Assembly: GCA_031289835.1 (NCBI GenBank)
Contig: JAITOW010000041.1
Coordinates: 1-16,514, forward strand
DNA from: Puniceicoccales bacterium
GTDB taxonomy: Bacteria; Verrucomicrobiota; Verrucomicrobiia; Opitutales; JAIRKQ01
Direction of reading: 5' to 3'
DNA: 16,514 nt
The position numbers and the translations under genes are program-made. The notes below the pieces were generated by a model. The model ran no database searches. It saw nothing but the letters and a program-made list of their open reading frames with translations, and was not told where the DNA came from. Below, piece by piece: positions 15,256 through 16,514 of the stretch. Every line of letters begins with the position of its first letter. Position 1 is the first letter of the stretch.

Positions 15256-15519
15256 TCACTCCGCGACCTTTTCGTCGTCCATTATCAAAAACTTGCAGTG
15301 GCTGTTTATGTGTAAAACCTCGTACCTGATAAGATCGGTCGATATCAGACTTGAATCACGCTTGCAAACTACCACGTCGGGATGCATCACCACAGCCATT
15401 GCCAATCCACGCAAGCCATTCTTCGCAAATACGCAGTGGCAATTTTTAAATATTTTTAGGAAAGTTTGCCGTTCATCGATGAACGCCTGGCCGATCAAAA
15501 GTACGAGTTTGAATTGCAT
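15256..15519 (-). CDS. degenerate, truncated receiver-like protein
   Basis: An 87-residue protein that resembles a response-regulator receiver domain up to about beta-4: KLVLLIGQAFIDERQTFLKIF (beta-1, alpha-1), HCVFAKNGLRGLAMAVVMHPDVVVC (beta-2 to beta-3), KFLIMDDE (beta-4). The acidic pair after beta-1 is replaced by G10-Q11, and the position of the phospho-accepting Asp after beta-3 is K53 (VVVCKRD). The end, with the conserved Lys and alpha-5, is missing; a normal receiver has about 120 residues. Phosphorylation is therefore not expected. It could be a protein-interaction domain or a decaying gene. The start is the ATG at 15519 with no clear Shine-Dalgarno. Family assignment rests on pattern only. 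Confidence 0.5.
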   Translation of the reverse strand: MQFKLVLLIGQAFIDERQTFLKIFKNCHCVFAKNGLRGLAMAVVMHPDVVVCKRDSSLISTDLIRYEVLHINSHCKFLIMDDEKVAE

Positions 15520-15648
15520 GGGTAAAATTAGGGTACGGTGTAAATATTGCGTAATTTTCTTGCAAATAGAATAAAAAAGTAACCAGGCTAAATTTTTCTT
15601 GTAAAAGCATTATAAATTTCATAGGGATAAATCTCGTGTTCTTTGAGA

Positions 15649-16021
<373 letters not shown>

Positions 16022-16360
16022 CGCGAAGTTTTTTATTTTTAACACCTTGTGTGCAATTGGTAACTTTTGCTTTTCGCAATGGGACAGGCGGCTTAGTTGC
16101 CACTTGGTTGATTGATTTTTTTATGATTTGCTTCCAAGGCGCCGCATTTCTACTCCGGTTCCTACGTTGTTCATATCAATCGTAATAATGGAAACTTTAG
16201 GCTCAGTCGAAATGTGCCGGATTTCCCCGAATTGCAGAACGCGTTTGCACTCAACTCAAGGATAAAACTTGCTAGGAGTACAAGACCTTTCTCCCAGTGA
16301 TTATCTGCTAAGTTCTTTGTGCACACACCTTTCGCCCACTGGCTTAAACTTCGAACATCC
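16022..16360. other. intergenic region between tmRNA and SRP RNA genes
   Basis: No convincing gene is seen in these 339 bases. The tmRNA is followed by T-rich runs (TTTTTTATTTTT at about 16028) but no strong hairpin. On the minus strand a frame without stops runs 16121-16255 (44 codons plus TAA) with no usable start at its upstream end. CCAGTG/CACTGG near 16289-16344 can pair downstream of the SRP RNA on the minus strand. Confidence 0.5.
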
Positions 16361-16463
16361 CAGGGTTGAGTATTTCGTTCGCATGAGATTTCCTAACTAC
16401 CGTTGCTTCCTTCCGGATCTAGCGGGGTTCATCGGCTCGATCATCGACCGATACCCAACCTTC
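16361..16463 (-). ncRNA. ffs: signal recognition particle RNA, small (4.5S) bacterial type
   Basis: RNA part of the SRP, which binds Ffh and targets nascent membrane proteins. On the minus strand the hallmark apical loop reads UAGAUCCGGAAGGAAGCAA (plus-strand 16404-16422): UCC-GGAA-GGA tetraloop stem plus the asymmetric loop, closed by CCG/CGG. The terminal stem pairs GGUUGGGUAU (plus-strand 16451-16460) with AUACUCAACC (16364-16373), ten pairs with one G-U. The length is about 100 nt, with no Alu domain. The ends are set from the terminal stem and are approximate; the promoter spacing suggests a start up to a few bases further out. Confidence 0.93.
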
Positions 16464-16472
16464 TCCATTCGA

Positions 16473-16501
16473 TGAATATTTTTTTTTCATGCAAGGTTAA
16501 A
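16473..16501 (-). promoter_or_regulatory. promoter of the SRP RNA gene
   Basis: On the minus strand TTTAAC (plus-strand 16496-16501) is followed after 17 bases, including a run of nine A, by TATTCA (plus-strand 16473-16478). Transcription would begin about 16466, just outside the terminal stem of the SRP RNA. Spacing and position fit well, while the hexamers are only moderate matches. Confidence 0.5.
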
Positions 16502-16514
16502 TTTTTTCGAAAAA

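Noticed and set aside
16269..16475. Plus-strand 68-codon frame at the right end
   Set aside because: It is the reverse complement of the SRP RNA gene and its promoter, with no protein similarity.

Overview
The window looks like a chromosomal segment of a Verrucomicrobiota bacterium, probably near the Opitutales/Puniceicoccales, with moderate to low GC. Two genes carry this assignment. One is a 51-residue 'small basic protein' of the Chlamydiae/Verrucomicrobia/Planctomycetes type (10906-11061, minus). The other is a 925-residue pilin-like protein of the large LQ..AG..-type found in Verrucomicrobia (7344-10121). The rest is mainly housekeeping. No insertion sequence, CRISPR array, rRNA or tRNA gene was seen.

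Left part (1-3987): about 360 bases hold no convincing gene but do hold a row of hairpins. On the minus strand follow a GspF/PilC-type membrane protein and, upstream of it, an LtaS/MdoB-like phosphoglycerol transferase. A dgkA-type lipid kinase stands head to head with the transferase, only 27 bp away; this makes sense as disposal of the diacylglycerol that such transferases release.

Middle (4026-10121): a tight plus-strand cluster of dnaX (short, gamma-like), a XerC/XerD recombinase and a soluble NtrB-like histidine kinase, joined by overlaps of 8 and 4 bases. The large pilin-like gene follows from its own promoter.

Origin-like region (10133-11519): a LysM lipoprotein gene and the small basic protein gene read left. 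About 450 bp of non-coding DNA follows, with three exact TTATTCACA DnaA boxes, several one-mismatch boxes, palindromic AACATGTT sites and an AT-rich stretch. To the right, rpmI, rplT and pheS read away from it. This is the best candidate for oriC and the most interesting feature of the window. dnaA itself is not present.

Right part (13241-16514): on the minus strand lie murA, a Cys-cluster protein of unknown function and a degenerate receiver-domain protein. A complete tmRNA gene follows on the plus strand with an unusual predicted tag, and an SRP 4.5S-type RNA gene on the minus strand. Several protein genes (dgkA, dnaX, the kinase, the pilin-like gene, murA) show no clear Shine-Dalgarno sequence, whereas the ribosomal protein genes have good ones.
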